Assembly (NCBI GenBank): GCA_030158675.1
Contig: JAOASL010000030.1
Span: 32,187 to 96,186, forward strand
Length of the DNA: 64,000 nucleotides
Source: Burkholderiaceae bacterium
Lineage (GTDB): Bacteria; Pseudomonadota; Gammaproteobacteria; Burkholderiales; Burkholderiaceae_D
Direction of reading: 5' to 3'
The position numbers and the translations under genes are program-made. The notes beneath the pieces are model-generated. The model was not told the origin of the DNA. It was given only the letters and a program-made list of their open reading frames with translations, and did no database searches. This document shows, one piece after another, positions 53,243-62,332 of the stretch. Each line of letters starts with the position of its first letter. Position 1 is the stretch's first letter.

Positions 53243-54962
53243 GCAAGGCTATCGATTTGGCATGAGACAACCCGCAATTCGGGTTAAAGTTGTATTCAGG
53301 CTTCCCAGAAAAATTTCGTTTGAACAGTTAGATCGGTGGATTCTGGAGGCATTGGAATATGATATACAAGACTATCAACCAAAATTTATAAAAAATAAAC
53401 CTACAGGAAGTGCTGAGGAAAAATACTTGGTTCGATGGCTCTATGTCACTACGATTCTCCTGCAGGATATTCGTGTGCCTGTTTTTGAACGAGCCTCGGT
53501 CGTCAGCATTGGGAAAGATAATAGTCGAAAACAGCACTTTATCGCAGATATTTGGTTCCCGATCGTAGAGGCTTTGCCACTTAATTTATTTCATTCCTGG
53601 TTGTCGATTGCCAATAATTTGATTATCAATTTATTTGAAAATCTCCCTAATGACAATTCATTTGAGGATTTGTACCAAGCATTTCAAAATAAATATGTTC
53701 TGCCTTGGTCCGGTAAAATTCCTGGCGGGAAATCAACTATTCCTATATTACAGGCAGCCTTTGAATCAGGAATTCCTTTTGCTCACTGTGGCTCTGGCCG
53801 TTATGTACTGGGCTGGGGTAGCAAATCAAGGGTATTTGACCGGAGCAGTAATATTTTGGATAGTGCGATCGGCTCGACAGCCACTCAAAATAAACACGTT
53901 GCCTTGGAAATGATGCGCTTTTCTGGCATACCAGTACCAAATGGCATAGTGTTTAAATCAGGACAACAAGTCAGTTTAATATCTTTGGCACATTTGCGCT
54001 TACCGCTGGTGGTCAAACCGGTAGACAGGGACCGGGGCGAAGGCGTCACTATGGGAGTAAATACTGAAGAGGCTCTTCAATCGGCCATCGAATGCGCTTC
54101 AAAACTTTCAAGGCAGTTTCTTATTGAGGAGCAGGTTGAAGGAACATGCCACAGAATATTGGTCATTGAAGGAAAAATTGTCTATTCGGTCAAGCGAAAT
54201 CCAAAAGCGGTAGTAGGTGATGGCATTAGTACTATTGAAGCATTAGTTAATAATCTAAATGCCAAGATAAGGAAAAAAATTCCTAATAAGCGACTGCCAG
54301 AATATCAGCTGGATCTTCAGGCGATTAATTTTTTGGCAGAAATTGGCCTAAATCCGAAAAGTGTCCTTAGCCATGGACAGAAAGTTTTCCTGCGACCTGC
54401 ACAGTCGACTCAGTGGGGTGGCGATCCGGAGGATGTGACTACAAACCTGCATCCGGAAAATGCTGAAATTGCGATCCGGGCGGCACAATTATTTGGCCTT
54501 AATTGCGCTGGCGTTGATTTCATTTCGACAGATATAGCAATACCTTGGCACCAGAGTGGTGCTGTCATTAATGAAGTGAATCACACCCCAGTCATGGGTC
54601 GTACACATCAGTTTCAGCGCAGGGCAGCGCAAACTTATATGGAATTATTATTTCCCACAAAAGGAAAAATACCGATCGACATCTTCATCGGATCGGATGC
54701 TAAGCAGCAAGCACTTGGCAAATGGCGGCAACAAATTGATATGGGTAAAAAATCAGTATTCTGTTCGGAGCAGGGAATTATAAAGCCGAATGGGCAGCCG
54801 CTGCATTTGGCGGGCTCACAATCAGTTTACGAAAAAATTGCCATGCTTCGGACTGATGTGTCCATTGATGCGATCGTTATTTATACCAAAAACAAAGATC
54901 TCTTTGCATTCAATGGGCAGCCTTTTGAATATACATCTGTTAATCAGAGTGATGCTGCTTAA
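53235..54962 (+). CDS. Cyanophycin-synthetase-like ATP-grasp ligase with degenerate, truncated Mur domain
   Basis: 575 aa from the ATG at 53235. Residues about 1-215 match the CphA N domain, ending in 'GKSTIPILQAAFESGIPF...GSGRYVLGWGSKSRVF'. An ATP-grasp domain follows (about 220-475) with nucleotide-binding Lys261 in 'VVKPVDRDRGEG', 'LIEEQVEGTCHRILVI' and metal ligands Glu447 and Asn449 in 'INEVNHTP'. The rest aligns by eye with the start of the CphA Mur-ligase domain, but the P-loop GTNGKTTT is replaced by 'GSDAKQQA' (486-493) and the chain stops about 80 residues later. CphA1 is about 870-900 aa; this size and a dead Mur part recall cyanobacterial CphA2, which joins beta-Asp-Arg dipeptides. 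The substrate here is unknown. AT-rich, coupled on both sides. Confidence 0.82.
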   Translation: MDKQGYRFGMRQPAIRVKVVFRLPRKISFEQLDRWILEALEYDIQDYQPKFIKNKPTGSAEEKYLVRWLYVTTILLQDIRVPVFERASVVSIGKDNSRKQHFIADIWFPIVEALPLNLFHSWLSIANNLIINLFENLPNDNSFEDLYQAFQNKYVLPWSGKIPGGKSTIPILQAAFESGIPFAHCGSGRYVLGWGSKSRVFDRSSNILDSAIGSTATQNKHVALEMMRFSGIPVPNGIVFKSGQQVSLISLAHLRLPLVVKPVDRDRGEGVTMGVNTEEALQSAIECASKLSRQFLIEEQVEGTCHRILVIEGKIVYSVKRNPKAVVGDGISTIEALVNNLNAKIRKKIPNKRLPEYQLDLQAINFLAEIGLNPKSVLSHGQKVFLRPAQSTQWGGDPEDVTTNLHPENAEIAIRAAQLFGLNCAGVDFISTDIAIPWHQSGAVINEVNHTPVMGRTHQFQRRAAQTYMELLFPTKGKIPIDIFIGSDAKQQALGKWRQQIDMGKKSVFCSEQGIIKPNGQPLHLAGSQSVYEKIAMLRTDVSIDAIVIYTKNKDLFAFNGQPFEYTSVNQSDAA

Positions 54963-54964
54963 GC

Positions 54965-55522
54965 ATGATTGATTTTACCGAGAAAGGTATCAGGGAAATA
55001 ACCGACTACATGTTTTTATCGGATAGCCCACTTGACGCTGATGCAACTATTGTTCTCGGACAGACGCTTTGGCATAGGCCATTTAAAAAATCGATAGAGA
55101 TCTATAAGGCAGGTATTTCTGGAAAGCTTATTTTTACAGGTGGATTCAATCCCAAACTGGGATGCCCAGAAGCTTTGTGCATGCAACGGACTTGGGGAAA
55201 AATGCGGTACTGCTTGGATGATGTCTTGATTGATAATGAAGCTACCAACACCAAGGAAAACATGCAAAATGCGAAGGTGCTTATGGAGAAGGCAAATATA
55301 CTAAAGAATGGAGCTGTAATTAATGTTGTGGCAATAAATTATCATATGCGCCGCGCCGTCGAGACATTAAAATATGTTTTTGCAAATGATTCATTGCAAA
55401 TAGGAATCGTCAATTACAAAAGCAAATATTGCGATCCCGCCTTGTGGTTTGACAATCAATATGGCCGTTCTTTGGTGATTAATGAATTCATGAAAATTAA
55501 AAAATATCTGGCTGACGTTTAA
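54965..55522 (+). CDS. YdcF/DUF218-family protein
   Basis: 185 aa, 2 bp after the ligase gene. 'DADATIVLGQTLWHRPFKKSIEIYKAGISGKLIFTGGF', 'DEATNTKENMQNAKVL'-type sequence (here 'NEATNTKENMQNAKVLM') and 'AINYHMRRAVETL' are DUF218 signatures. Unlike SanA or ElyC it has no membrane helix, so it should be cytoplasmic. The family is linked to envelope precursor metabolism in E. coli, with no agreed reaction. Last gene of the AT-rich cassette. Confidence 0.82.
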   Translation: MIDFTEKGIREITDYMFLSDSPLDADATIVLGQTLWHRPFKKSIEIYKAGISGKLIFTGGFNPKLGCPEALCMQRTWGKMRYCLDDVLIDNEATNTKENMQNAKVLMEKANILKNGAVINVVAINYHMRRAVETLKYVFANDSLQIGIVNYKSKYCDPALWFDNQYGRSLVINEFMKIKKYLADV

Positions 55523-55585
55523 GGCCTCTAATCAGATGTGCCAGTATGCGCTGAGCGACTTCCTGAGCTTTGCGGAAGAAGTGTG

Positions 55586-55850
55586 ATGGTCAGGCCGCTG
55601 CCGGCCGGTCAGTTATCAAATTTGAGCGCACCGCTGTTACCGCTCCGGTCATCACGCCGGTTTACGTACCCAAGTCGACGATCGGGGGGGCGCTGACCGG
55701 CGTCCAGTTCCTACTCAAGAGCGATCTTGCTTGGCAGTATCTGCCGCAGGGTCTCGGCCGGGACACGCTGCGCTGGATGGTTGAGACAACCAGCGCAGCG
55801 TGCATCAGTGTCACCACTTACGCGTCAAGCATGAAAAAAAACTTGGCCGA
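55586..55850 (+). pseudogene. Frameshifted remnant of an IS5-type transposase N terminus
   Basis: From the ATG at 55586 the frame reads 'MVRPLPAGQLSNLSAPLL' then 'RRFTYPSRRSGG', like the N terminus of IS5-family transposases. At a G7 run (55684-55690) the match moves to another frame and continues 'GALTGVQFLLKSDLAWQYLPQGLG' (consensus 'ALTGILFVLKTGIPWEDLPQEMG'). Near 55775 it moves again ('WLRQPAQRASVSPL'). At least two frameshifts and loss of the whole catalytic part make it inactive. No inverted repeats were found. Confidence 0.65.
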
Positions 55851-55945
55851 ATCCATCAATCCATCAAGTGGACGATGCAGTCGACGTCAGTAGTCGCTGT
55901 CTGATACGTGAATTGACGATCGGCCGAGGTCGATGATGTGGGTCG

Positions 55946-56740
55946 TTACTGCGCGACCCAGCCACCATCCATATTCCACGCGACGCCGCGTACCTGTGAC
56001 GCCGCATCGCTGCACAGGAACAGCGCCAGTGCGCCGAGCTGTTCCGGCGTGACGAATTCACCAGATGGCTGCTTCTCCAGCAGCAGCTCGCGCTTGGCTT
56101 GCTCAAGCGGGATGTTATTGGCGGCCGCGCGCGCATCCACCTGCTTCTGCACCAGCGGAGTCAGCACCCAGCCCGGACAGATGGCATTACAAGTGATGCC
56201 CGTCTGTGCATTCTCCAGGGCAGTGACCTTGGTCAGGCCGACGATTCCGTGCTTCGACGCAACGTAGGCAGACTTGCCAACCGACGCCACCAGACCGTGC
56301 GCTGACGCGATGTTAATGATGCGTCCCCAGTTGTTCTTCTGCATCGCCGGCAGTGCCAGGCGCGTGGTATGGAAAGCAGAGGTCAGGTTGATCGCAATGA
56401 TCGCGTCCCAGCGCTCGACCGGGAAGTCTTCGATATTCGCCACGAACTGTATGCCGGCGTTGTTGACCAGGATGTCGACACTGCCGAAGCGGGCGATGGC
56501 TTCCGTCATCATTTGTTCGATTTCGCCCGGCTTGCTCATGTCAGCACCGCTGTAGGCAGTCTTCACACCGAATGTCGCTGCTGTCTGTTGCTGCAGATCG
56601 GCAATCTGCGCCGCATCACCAAAACCGTTGAATAAAATGTTGGCACCTTCGGCGGCCAGTGCATGCGCAATGCCCAGGCCGATGCCTGATGTGGAGCCGG
56701 TGACGAGTGCGGTTTTGCCTGAAAGCTGACGATTCTGCAT
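55946..56740 (-). CDS. bdhA: 3-hydroxybutyrate dehydrogenase
   Basis: 264 aa SDR. 'TALVTGSTSGIGLGIAHALAAEGANILFNGFGD' binds NAD, 'NNAGIQFVANIEDFPVERWDAIIAINL' and 'YVASKHGIVGLTKV' (Tyr-x3-Lys) are those of D-3-hydroxybutyrate dehydrogenases, as is 'ICPGWVLTPLVQKQV'. It makes acetoacetate, the substrate of the CoA-transferase encoded 4 kb upstream. AGAGGAAAG is its ribosome-binding site. Confidence 0.92.
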   Translation of the reverse strand: MQNRQLSGKTALVTGSTSGIGLGIAHALAAEGANILFNGFGDAAQIADLQQQTAATFGVKTAYSGADMSKPGEIEQMMTEAIARFGSVDILVNNAGIQFVANIEDFPVERWDAIIAINLTSAFHTTRLALPAMQKNNWGRIINIASAHGLVASVGKSAYVASKHGIVGLTKVTALENAQTGITCNAICPGWVLTPLVQKQVDARAAANNIPLEQAKRELLLEKQPSGEFVTPEQLGALALFLCSDAASQVRGVAWNMDGGWVAQ

Positions 56741-56836
56741 GGACTTTCCTCTGGATGGGATTGATCGGACGTCCGGAATTTTAAGGCCAGTGCCGCTAGA
56801 ATGAGCAAAAATTCAACAGCGAGGGAGCGCTCCGCA

Positions 56837-57703
56837 ATGACGCAGCCGCGAATCAACATGGTGCAATGCCTGTCACCTGCCGGCCTGCACCGGATGGCGT
56901 ACAAGGAATGGGGCGACCCGAAGAATGCGAACGTGCTGGTGTGCGTGCATGGCGTCACGCGTGTGTCAGACGATTTCGACGCGCTGGCGATTGCGATGTC
57001 GGATCACTATCGGGTGATTTGCCCCGACGTGGTCGGACGTGGTCGTTCGAACTGGCTGAAGGATCCGCAGTTCTATGTCGTGCCACAGTATGTCAGCGAC
57101 ATGGTTACGCTGGTGGCTCGGCTCGATGTACCGCAGGTCGACTGGTTCGGCACATCAATGGGCGCGCTGATCGGCATGGGACTGGCGTCTCTGCCGGAGA
57201 CGCCAGTCCGGCGAATGTTGATGAATGATGTCGGGCCGGCCCTGAACTTCGATGCGCTCAAACGTATCGGCAATTACATCGGTAACGATGCCCGCTTTGC
57301 TAGCTATGACGAGGCGCGTGCTTTTGTGCGCGCGATCAGCACACCGTTCGGTCCGCACTCGGAGGCTGAGTGGGACAAGTTGGCACGGGACGTGCTGAGG
57401 CAGGATGCTGACGGCCGCTGGCGGCGGCACTATGATCCGGCGCTGGCACTCGCATTCCGCACTTTGACGGTCGAGAATGCGAAGCAAGGCGAGGCGGCGC
57501 TGTGGGCTGCGTATGACGCGATTCGCTGCCCGATGCTGCTGGTGCGCGGCGCGGAGTCAGACTTACTGACCCGCGATACCGCGCAGCAGATGACGACGCG
57601 TGGGCCGCGCGCGCGCCTGGTCGAATTGCCGGGGGTCGGCCATGCGCCGACCTTCATGCATGACGAGCAGATTGCGCTGGCGAGGGATTTTTTTCTGGGC
57701 TGA
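56837..57703 (+). CDS. Alpha/beta hydrolase
   Basis: 288 aa from the ATG at 56837 (GAGGGAG upstream); an ATG at 56801 would add 12 residues. Nucleophile Ser in the elbow 'GTSMGALIG', catalytic His in 'GVGHAPTFM', oxyanion region 'VCVHGVTRVSDDF'. Cytoplasmic esterase-type enzyme of unknown substrate; related proteins are often near relA or polyhydroxyalkanoate genes. Divergent from bdhA (96-bp gap with the palindrome GGACGTCC at 56767-56774). The relA gene starts 2 bp after its stop. Confidence 0.85.
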   Translation: MTQPRINMVQCLSPAGLHRMAYKEWGDPKNANVLVCVHGVTRVSDDFDALAIAMSDHYRVICPDVVGRGRSNWLKDPQFYVVPQYVSDMVTLVARLDVPQVDWFGTSMGALIGMGLASLPETPVRRMLMNDVGPALNFDALKRIGNYIGNDARFASYDEARAFVRAISTPFGPHSEAEWDKLARDVLRQDADGRWRRHYDPALALAFRTLTVENAKQGEAALWAAYDAIRCPMLLVRGAESDLLTRDTAQQMTTRGPRARLVELPGVGHAPTFMHDEQIALARDFFLG

Positions 57704-57705
57704 CG

Positions 57706-59946
57706 ATGGTTTCTGTAGCAACCCGCGAGGGAGATGATCAGCTGACGGCTGGCCTGCGCGCCGACGATGGCGCGCGCCTGCTGGCGGCGCTGGAATTCGT
57801 GCGTCAGCCTTATGCCGGCAAGGTGGTGTCGACCGGCCAGGACGCGATGGACTTCACTCGCAGCGTGGCATCGATACTGGCGTTGCTGAAGGCCGATGTC
57901 GACACGCGCATTGCCGGCCTGCTGTTCGAGCTGACCTTGCTTGATCCTGCTTGCGCCGCGCAGATCGAGCTGCGTTTCGGCAAGGAAGTCGCAGACATGG
58001 TCGCGGGCATCCGCCAGCTGATGCGGCTGCACGAAGTGAATTTCGTGCAGCAGGAGCAGGCCAGGGCGAAAAGCAATGCAGCGGGCCAGCTCGAGACCCT
58101 GCGCAAGATGATGCTGGCGATGGCGACCGACATGCGCGTCGTGCTGGTGCGTCTTGCTTCGCGGTTGGCGACGCTGCGCTTCTTCGCCGACAGCAAGCTC
58201 GAGAACGCGATGACGCTGCGCTATGCGCGCGAGACGTTCGATTTGTATGCGCCGCTGGCTAATCGCCTAGGCGTCTGGCAGATTAAGTGGGAGCTGGAGG
58301 ACCTGTCATTCCGCTTCACTGAGCCGGCGAACTACAAACGTATCGCCAAGATGCTGGAGGAACGACGCGTCGAGCGCGAGCAGTTCGTCGAGCGGTCGAT
58401 CGCGCGCCTGAAGTCGGAGTTGACCGCTGCCGGCATTCGTGCCGAGGTGTACGGCCGGCCAAAGCACATCTACAGCATTTGGAACAAGATGCGCGGCAAG
58501 GCTATCGACTTCTCGCGCCTGCATGATGTACGTGCGTTCCGCGTGGTGGTCGATGACGTAAAGACTTGCTATGCGGTGCTGTCCATCGTCCATAACATCT
58601 GGACGCCGATTTCCGAAGAATTCGACGATTACATCGCGCGACCCAAGCCGAACGGCTACCAGTCGCTGCATACGGTGGTCGAGGCGGACGACGGCCGCAC
58701 GCTCGAGGTCCAGGTGCGCACGCATGACATGCAGCGCTTCGCCGAGTATGGCGTGGCGGCCCACTGGCGCTACAAGGAAGGCGGCAGTGCCAGCGACGAA
58801 TCCTACGACCAGCGCATCGCGTGGCTGCGCCAGTTGCTGGCGTGGAAGAGTGAAGTGGCCGACGTGATGGTCGGCCAGGAAGACAGCGAGCGGCAGTGGG
58901 TCGAGCAGCTGAAGGCGGCATCGATCAATGACCGTATCTATGTGCTGACGCCGCAGGGAAGATTGCTGGAATTGCCGATGGGTGCCACGCCGATCGATTT
59001 CGCTTACCAGTTGCACAGTGACGTCGGCCATCGCTGTCGCGGTGCGCGGGTCGACGGCACGATGGTGCCGCTGAATACCCGCCTGAAAAACGGACAGACC
59101 GTCGAGATCATCACCGCCAAAGGCGAAGCTGTCGCATCCGGCACGGCCGGGCCGTCCCGCGACTGGCTGTCTGACGGCTATACATCCAGTTCACGCACGC
59201 GCACGAAGATCCGTGCGTGGTTCAACGCGATCGAGCAGGCCGAGACGCTCGGCCATGGCCGGGCGCTGCTGGAGAAAACGCTGCAGCGCGAGGGAAAGAC
59301 AGCGGTCAACCTGGAAGACCTCGCGCAGAAACTGGGTTTTGCGAAGCTGGAGGATTTCCTGCTTGCCGTCGGCAATGAGCGGATGAGTTTGCGGCTGGTC
59401 GAGCAGGCACTGCATGCGGATGATCCGCAGCGGCAGATGCCCGCAGCCGACGAAGCCATTGTGCCGCGCAAGAGCCGCGCATCGAGCGTGACGCAGGGAG
59501 CGAAATCGAACGTGCTGGTGCTCGGAACGGACGGGCTGCTGACGCAGATGGCGAGTTGCTGCAAGCCGGCGCCGCCGGATCCCATCGTGGGCTTCATTAC
59601 GCGCGGCAAGGGAATTTCCATTCACCGCGCAAGCTGCAAGAATTTGTCGCAGATGCTGATGCGCGCACCTGAGCGTATGGTGCAGACCACCTGGGGCGAT
59701 ATCGGTGGCGACACAGTGTATCCGGTCGACGTGTTTGTGCTGGCACAGGACCGGCAGGGACTGCTGCGTGATATTTCGGACGTTTTCCTACGCGAGAAGA
59801 TCAACGTGATCGGCGTATCGACCCGCAGCAGCAAAGGGGAGGCGACGATGTCGTTTACCGGCGAGATCGGCTCGACCGAGCAGTTGCAGCGCGCGCTGAA
59901 AGTGATCCGTGACGTGAAGGGCGTGGTCGATGTGAAGCGAGTCTGA
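57706..59946 (+). CDS. relA: GTP pyrophosphokinase RelA
   Basis: 746 aa. The HD hydrolase domain is present in outline but lacks the His-Asp motif. The synthetase domain has 'EFDDYIARPKPNGYQSLHTVV' (EXDD at about 305-308), the mark of monofunctional RelA. TGS ('VYVLTPQGRLLELPMGATPIDFAYQLHSDVGHRC'), zinc-finger ('MASCCKPAPPDPIVGFI') and C-terminal ACT domains follow. It makes (p)ppGpp on ribosomes stalled by uncharged tRNA. Confidence 0.95.
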   Translation: MVSVATREGDDQLTAGLRADDGARLLAALEFVRQPYAGKVVSTGQDAMDFTRSVASILALLKADVDTRIAGLLFELTLLDPACAAQIELRFGKEVADMVAGIRQLMRLHEVNFVQQEQARAKSNAAGQLETLRKMMLAMATDMRVVLVRLASRLATLRFFADSKLENAMTLRYARETFDLYAPLANRLGVWQIKWELEDLSFRFTEPANYKRIAKMLEERRVEREQFVERSIARLKSELTAAGIRAEVYGRPKHIYSIWNKMRGKAIDFSRLHDVRAFRVVVDDVKTCYAVLSIVHNIWTPISEEFDDYIARPKPNGYQSLHTVVEADDGRTLEVQVRTHDMQRFAEYGVAAHWRYKEGGSASDESYDQRIAWLRQLLAWKSEVADVMVGQEDSERQWVEQLKAASINDRIYVLTPQGRLLELPMGATPIDFAYQLHSDVGHRCRGARVDGTMVPLNTRLKNGQTVEIITAKGEAVASGTAGPSRDWLSDGYTSSSRTRTKIRAWFNAIEQAETLGHGRALLEKTLQREGKTAVNLEDLAQKLGFAKLEDFLLAVGNERMSLRLVEQALHADDPQRQMPAADEAIVPRKSRASSVTQGAKSNVLVLGTDGLLTQMASCCKPAPPDPIVGFITRGKGISIHRASCKNLSQMLMRAPERMVQTTWGDIGGDTVYPVDVFVLAQDRQGLLRDISDVFLREKINVIGVSTRSSKGEATMSFTGEIGSTEQLQRALKVIRDVKGVVDVKRV

Positions 59947-60017
59947 ACTTCGGTTTGGTGCGTACGCTCGAAAAGAACGGCGGCGTCCACTTGCGCAAAA
60001 AATGTTTCAGAAGGGTA

Positions 60018-60047
60018 TTGGCAAGGCGGTGCGAAGCTGGCTATAAT
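60018..60047 (+). promoter_or_regulatory. Sigma-70 promoter of the tRNA-Val gene
   Basis: TTGGCA (60018-60023), 18-bp spacer, TATAAT (60042-60047), 11 bp before the tRNA 5' end. Confidence 0.8.
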
Positions 60048-60058
60048 CTCGTTTCTTT

Positions 60059-60135
60059 AGGCGCGTAGCTCAGCTGGTTAGAGCACTACCTTGACATGGT
60101 AGGGGTCGTTGGTTCGAGTCCAATCGTGCCTACCA
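60059..60135 (+). tRNA. tRNA-Val (GAC)
   Basis: 77 nt including encoded CCA. Acceptor AGGCGCG/CGTGCCT (60059-60065 with 60125-60131), D stem GCTC/GAGC, anticodon stem CTACC/GGTAG with loop TTGACAT (anticodon GAC), T arm GTTGG-TTCGAGT-CCAAT. Confidence 0.95.
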
Positions 60136-60277
60136 ACATAACTGCAGCATCTTTTAAGGTCGGGAAAGGCAACACGGTTATGACACCGCGAACTAGCAGC
60201 GCAGATCTTCAATCTATCCGCTAGTCGTCTTTCTTTTTGCAGTGAGACAATCGCATTCCGATGCGCTTCTCTCGAAT

Positions 60278-60307
60278 AAAAAACGCGGCTAGTCCGCGTT
60301 TTTTTTC
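60278..60307 (+). terminator. Terminator between tRNA-Val and thrS
   Basis: A-rich arm plus CGCGG, loop CTAGT, CCGCG and T8. Because the arm is A-rich on the left it can work in both directions. Confidence 0.85.
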
Positions 60308-60355
60308 GTCCGCACATTCCAGATCCGTTCGCGGCATCCACTCTAGGAGTACAGC

Positions 60356-62263
60356 ATGGTTTCAGTTCGACTTCCCGATGGCTCGCAGCGCCAGTTTGAT
60401 TCGCCGGTCACGGTGGCGCAGGTTGCCGCATCAATCGGTGCCGGACTTGCAAAGGCGGCGCTGGCCGGCAAAGTGGATGGCCAGCTGGTCGACACGTCTT
60501 TCCTGATCGATCGCGATGCCGATCTGGCGATCGTCACCGACAAAGATGCCGATGGCCTCGAAGTGATTCGCCATTCGACGGCGCACTTGCTTGCCTACGC
60601 GGTGAAGGAATTGTTTCCTGAGGCGCAGGTCACGATTGGCCCGGTGATCGATAACGGCTTCTACTACGATTTTTCGTACAAGCGTCCGTTCACGCCGGAA
60701 GACCTGCTGGCGATCGAGAAAAAGATGGCCGAGCTGGCGAAAAAAGACGAGCCGGTCGAGCGCAAAGTGCTGCCGCGCGATGAGGCGGTGGCCTACTTCA
60801 AGTCCATTGCTGAGGCGTACAAGGCGGAGATCATCGAGTCGATCCCCGCCGATCAGGACGTGTCGCTTTACTCTGAGGGCAAATTCACCGACCTGTGCCG
60901 TGGCCCGCACGTGCCGTCAACCGGCAAGCTGAAGGTGTTCAAGCTGATGAAGCTGGCCGGCGCTTATTGGCGTGGCGACTCGAAGAACGAGATGCTGCAG
61001 CGAATCTATGGCACCGCGTGGACGAAAAAGGAAGATCAGGAAGCCTATCTGCATATGCTGGAGGAAGCCGAAAAGCGCGACCACCGCAAGCTGGGCCGCC
61101 AGCTCGACCTGTTCCATTTCCAGGACGAGGCGCCGGGACTGATCTTCTGGCATCCGAAGGGCTGGACGGTCTGGCAGCAGGTTGAGCAGTACATGCGTCG
61201 CGTCTATCAGGACAACGGCTATCAGGAAGTGAAGGCGCCGCAGATTCTGGATCGTTCGCTGTGGGAAAAGTCTGGTCACTGGGACAACTACAAAGACAAC
61301 ATGTTCACTACGGATTCGGAGAATCGCGCCTATGCGCTGAAGCCGATGAACTGTCCGGGTCACGTGCAAATTTTCCGTTCGAACATGCATTCCTACCGCG
61401 AACTGCCGCTGCGCTATGGCGAGTTCGGCCAATGCCATCGCAACGAGCCGTCCGGTTCCCTGCACGGGATGATGCGCGTACGCGGCTTCACCCAGGATGA
61501 CGGTCATATTTTCTGTACTGACGACCAGATTCTCGACGAGTGCGTCGCGTTCACGTCGTTGTTGCAGAGGGTCTATCGTGATTTTGGTTTCACGGAAGTG
61601 ATCTACAAGGTCGCGACCCGTCCGGAAAAGCGGGTCGGCTCTGATGATCTGTGGGATAAGGCCGAGACGGCACTGATCGAATCGCTGAAGCGTTCCGGCT
61701 GTGATTACGAGATCACGCCGGGCGAGGGCGCATTCTATGGCCCGAAGATCGAGTACACCCTGAAAGACGCGATTGGCCGGCCCTGGCAGTGCGGCACGAT
61801 TCAGGTCGATTTTTCGATGCCGGTACGTCTTGAGGCCGAGTACGTGGCCGAGGACAACAGCCGCAAGGTGCCGGTGATGTTGCACCGGGCGATTCTGGGT
61901 TCGCTCGAACGATTCATCGGCATGCTGATCGAAAACCACGCGGGTGCACTGCCCTTGTGGCTGGCTCCGGTGCAGGTTTCCATTCTGAATATCTCCGAAG
62001 GCCAGGCGGAATATGCACTTAAGATTGAGCAAGCCCTGAAAAAACAAGGGTTTAGAGTGCAGGCCGATTTGCGGAACGAGAAAATAACGTATAAAATACG
62101 CGAGCATTCCGTCCAGAAGCTGCCTTACATCGTCGTTATCGGCGATAAAGAGCGGGATGCGAACACCGTAGCCGTGCGTGCACGAGGCAATGTCGACTTG
62201 GGCGTGATGTCCATCGACAGTCTGGTTGAGCGTCTCAATAACGAGATCGCCACCAAGGCCTGA
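60356..62263 (+). CDS. thrS: Threonine-tRNA ligase
   Basis: 635 aa, TAGGAG upstream of the ATG. N-terminal TGS domain, editing domain with '[16 protein letters not shown]' (HxxxH) and the Cys of 'LCRGPHV', class II core with motif 2 '[24 protein letters not shown]' and '[10 protein letters not shown]', motif 3 '[18 protein letters not shown]', and the anticodon-binding domain. First gene of the thrS-infC-rpmI-rplT set. Confidence 0.97.
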   Translation: MVSVRLPDGSQRQFDSPVTVAQVAASIGAGLAKAALAGKVDGQLVDTSFLIDRDADLAIVTDKDADGLEVIRHSTAHLLAYAVKELFPEAQVTIGPVIDNGFYYDFSYKRPFTPEDLLAIEKKMAELAKKDEPVERKVLPRDEAVAYFKSIAEAYKAEIIESIPADQDVSLYSEGKFTDLCRGPHVPSTGKLKVFKLMKLAGAYWRGDSKNEMLQRIYGTAWTKKEDQEAYLHMLEEAEKRDHRKLGRQLDLFHFQDEAPGLIFWHPKGWTVWQQVEQYMRRVYQDNGYQEVKAPQILDRSLWEKSGHWDNYKDNMFTTDSENRAYALKPMNCPGHVQIFRSNMHSYRELPLRYGEFGQCHRNEPSGSLHGMMRVRGFTQDDGHIFCTDDQILDECVAFTSLLQRVYRDFGFTEVIYKVATRPEKRVGSDDLWDKAETALIESLKRSGCDYEITPGEGAFYGPKIEYTLKDAIGRPWQCGTIQVDFSMPVRLEAEYVAEDNSRKVPVMLHRAILGSLERFIGMLIENHAGALPLWLAPVQVSILNISEGQAEYALKIEQALKKQGFRVQADLRNEKITYKIREHSVQKLPYIVVIGDKERDANTVAVRARGNVDLGVMSIDSLVERLNNEIATKA

Positions 62264-62332
62264 CGGATCTGCCGTCGGGCTGGCTCGCTGCAAAAGCACG
62301 GCCTATTTATTGGATTTTTCAAGGACACTGCA

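Noticed and set aside
60078-60341. 87-codon minus-strand frame ending in 'DWTRTNDPYHVKVVL'
   Set aside because: It runs through the antisense of tRNA-Val; this C-terminal sequence is a well-known artefact of translating tRNA loci.
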